A stretch of DNA of 5,002 nucleotides from Akkermansiaceae bacterium (GTDB lineage Bacteria; Verrucomicrobiota; Verrucomicrobiia; Verrucomicrobiales; Akkermansiaceae). Shown here piece after piece: positions 4,304 to 5,002 of the stretch; the first letter of the stretch is position 1; each line of letters opens with the position of its first letter. The stretch is from contig JALOTR010000299.1 of assembly GCA_025457805.1 (NCBI GenBank), positions 1 to 5,002 on the forward strand. Reading direction: 5' to 3'. Under the pieces are notes generated by a model. It was not told the origin of the DNA. It was given only the letters and a program-made list of their open reading frames with translations, and made no database searches. Made by a program: the position numbers and the translations under genes.

Positions 4304-5002
4304 TCAGGCATCTCCCAACTCCGCAGCCCGCTCGCTGATCAGTGCAATCAATCCGGCGAGTTCTGGCGTGGGTGTCTGTTTCGGAAGAACCAACAACAAC
4401 TGTGTGGTGATCACCGGCGCTGCGAGTGGCAACACCACGCAGCCTCCGTGGGGAAGTTTCTTCGCATGCCCCGGTATCAACCCGACGCCGCCATTGGTAG
4501 CGATGGTGGCGAGCATGAGCGGCAGCGATTCCAATTCCGCGACAATCCGCGGCGTGAATCCGGCCTGCGCGCAGCAGTCTGTTAGAAACTGCCGTCTGCC
4601 GGGAAAATGGGTGTTGGAAAGCGACACCCAGTCCTCGTTTTTCAATGCCGCCAGTTTCACCGATTTCTTCCCTGCCAAGCCATGATCCTCCGGCAGCACC
4701 ACCGCCATCTTGTGTTTTGATAGGCGCTTGACCTGGAAAATCTCGCGATCGTGGTCATCGATGTTTCCCAGGATGGCCGCATCCAATTCATGCTGGCGCA
4801 GGCGACCGATCTGGGCGTTGGGCGGGAGGTCGAAGAGGCTGACTTTGGAGTTGGGATGGCGCTGTTGAAACTCCCTCACCGCCGGTGCCACGAGATCGTC
4901 AAGAAACGGGCTGATGAAACCCAGCCTCAGCGTGCGCCTTTCGCCACCAAACTGCTCGCGCACCTGCTGGATGCCGGACTCGGCATCGCAAAGAAGCTGG
5001 CG
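4304..5002 (-). CDS. LysR-type transcriptional regulator, effector-binding domain (N-terminus outside window)
   Basis: The visible 232 residues are the C-terminal part of a LysR-family regulator; the winged-helix DNA-binding domain of about 60-70 residues lies beyond base 5002. A linker helix (QLLCDAESGIQQVREQFGG) leads into the two-lobed effector-binding domain: TLRLGFISPFLDDLVAPAVREFQQRHPNSKVSL, GRLRQHELDAAILG, the crossover MAVVLPEDHGLAGKKSVKLAALKNEDWVSL, then RQFLTDCCAQAGFTPRIVAELESLPLMLATIATNGGVGLIPG. These match the family's usual strand/helix order and the conserved GxGVGLxP-like turn. The effector is unknown; the ISPFL motif after the first strand is of the kind that lines the ligand pocket. 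The stop is TGA at 4304-4306, and the gene converges on the Fur-like gene. LysR regulators usually control a divergent neighbour, which would be outside the window. Confidence 0.93.
   Translation of the reverse strand, partial: RQLLCDAESGIQQVREQFGGERRTLRLGFISPFLDDLVAPAVREFQQRHPNSKVSLFDLPPNAQIGRLRQHELDAAILGNIDDHDREIFQVKRLSKHKMAVVLPEDHGLAGKKSVKLAALKNEDWVSLSNTHFPGRRQFLTDCCAQAGFTPRIVAELESLPLMLATIATNGGVGLIPGHAKKLPHGGCVVLPLAAPVITTQLLLVLPKQTPTPELAGLIALISERAAELGDA

Noticed and set aside
4287..4685. Plus-strand open frame opposite the LysR gene
   Set aside because: The minus strand encodes a good LysR effector domain through this stretch; the plus-strand frame has no recognisable features.
1..5002. 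tRNA, rRNA, CRISPR array, insertion sequence or phage gene
   Set aside because: I looked for repeat-spacer patterns, transposase-like proteins and cloverleaf sequences by eye and saw none.

Overview
The window is moderately GC-rich bacterial chromosome with six gene loci, two of them cut by the window edges. Nothing points to phage, plasmid or insertion-sequence DNA. The gene style suggests a member of the Verrucomicrobiota: a RuvB with a serine/threonine/proline-rich N-terminus, a three-gene ECF sigma operon ending in a secreted PDZ protein, and almost no recognisable Shine-Dalgarno sequences. This assignment is an impression from protein style, not a search result.

Layout. Bases 1-368 (minus strand) hold the N-terminal third or less of ribosomal protein S1 (rpsA). 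Bases 369-686 are a divergent intergenic region. It carries the rpsA leader (a 33-nt G-free stretch next to the start codon and an 8-bp hairpin further upstream), a weak candidate rpsA promoter, and presumably the promoter of the next operon, which I could not place. Bases 687-2581 (plus strand) form a compact operon: an ECF-type sigma factor, a single-pass membrane protein that overlaps it by ATGA and is probably its anti-sigma factor, and an exported PDZ-domain protein. The PDZ reading frame is interrupted by one in-frame TAA at 2096-2098 with no frameshift. Bases 2651-3682 encode RuvB, the Holliday junction branch-migration motor. Bases 3733-4161 encode a Fur-family metalloregulator that keeps the structural CxxC pairs but lacks several of the usual sensory ligands. 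Bases 4162-4303 lie between convergent genes and contain three short perfect inverted repeats sharing a GAYA-N3-TRTC core. Bases 4304-5002 (minus strand) carry the effector-binding part of a LysR-type regulator whose DNA-binding domain lies beyond the window.

How they fit together. The sigma/membrane protein/PDZ trio looks like an envelope-sensing unit: a cytoplasmic sigma factor, a membrane protein that could restrain it, and a periplasmic PDZ protein. No protease is encoded here. rpsA, ruvB, fur-like and the LysR gene are otherwise unrelated. The items most worth a second look are the interrupted PDZ gene, the uncharacterised sigma operon, the triple-hairpin intergenic region, the unusual Fur metal site and the rpsA leader. 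I did not find strong evidence for a wholly new kind of system.
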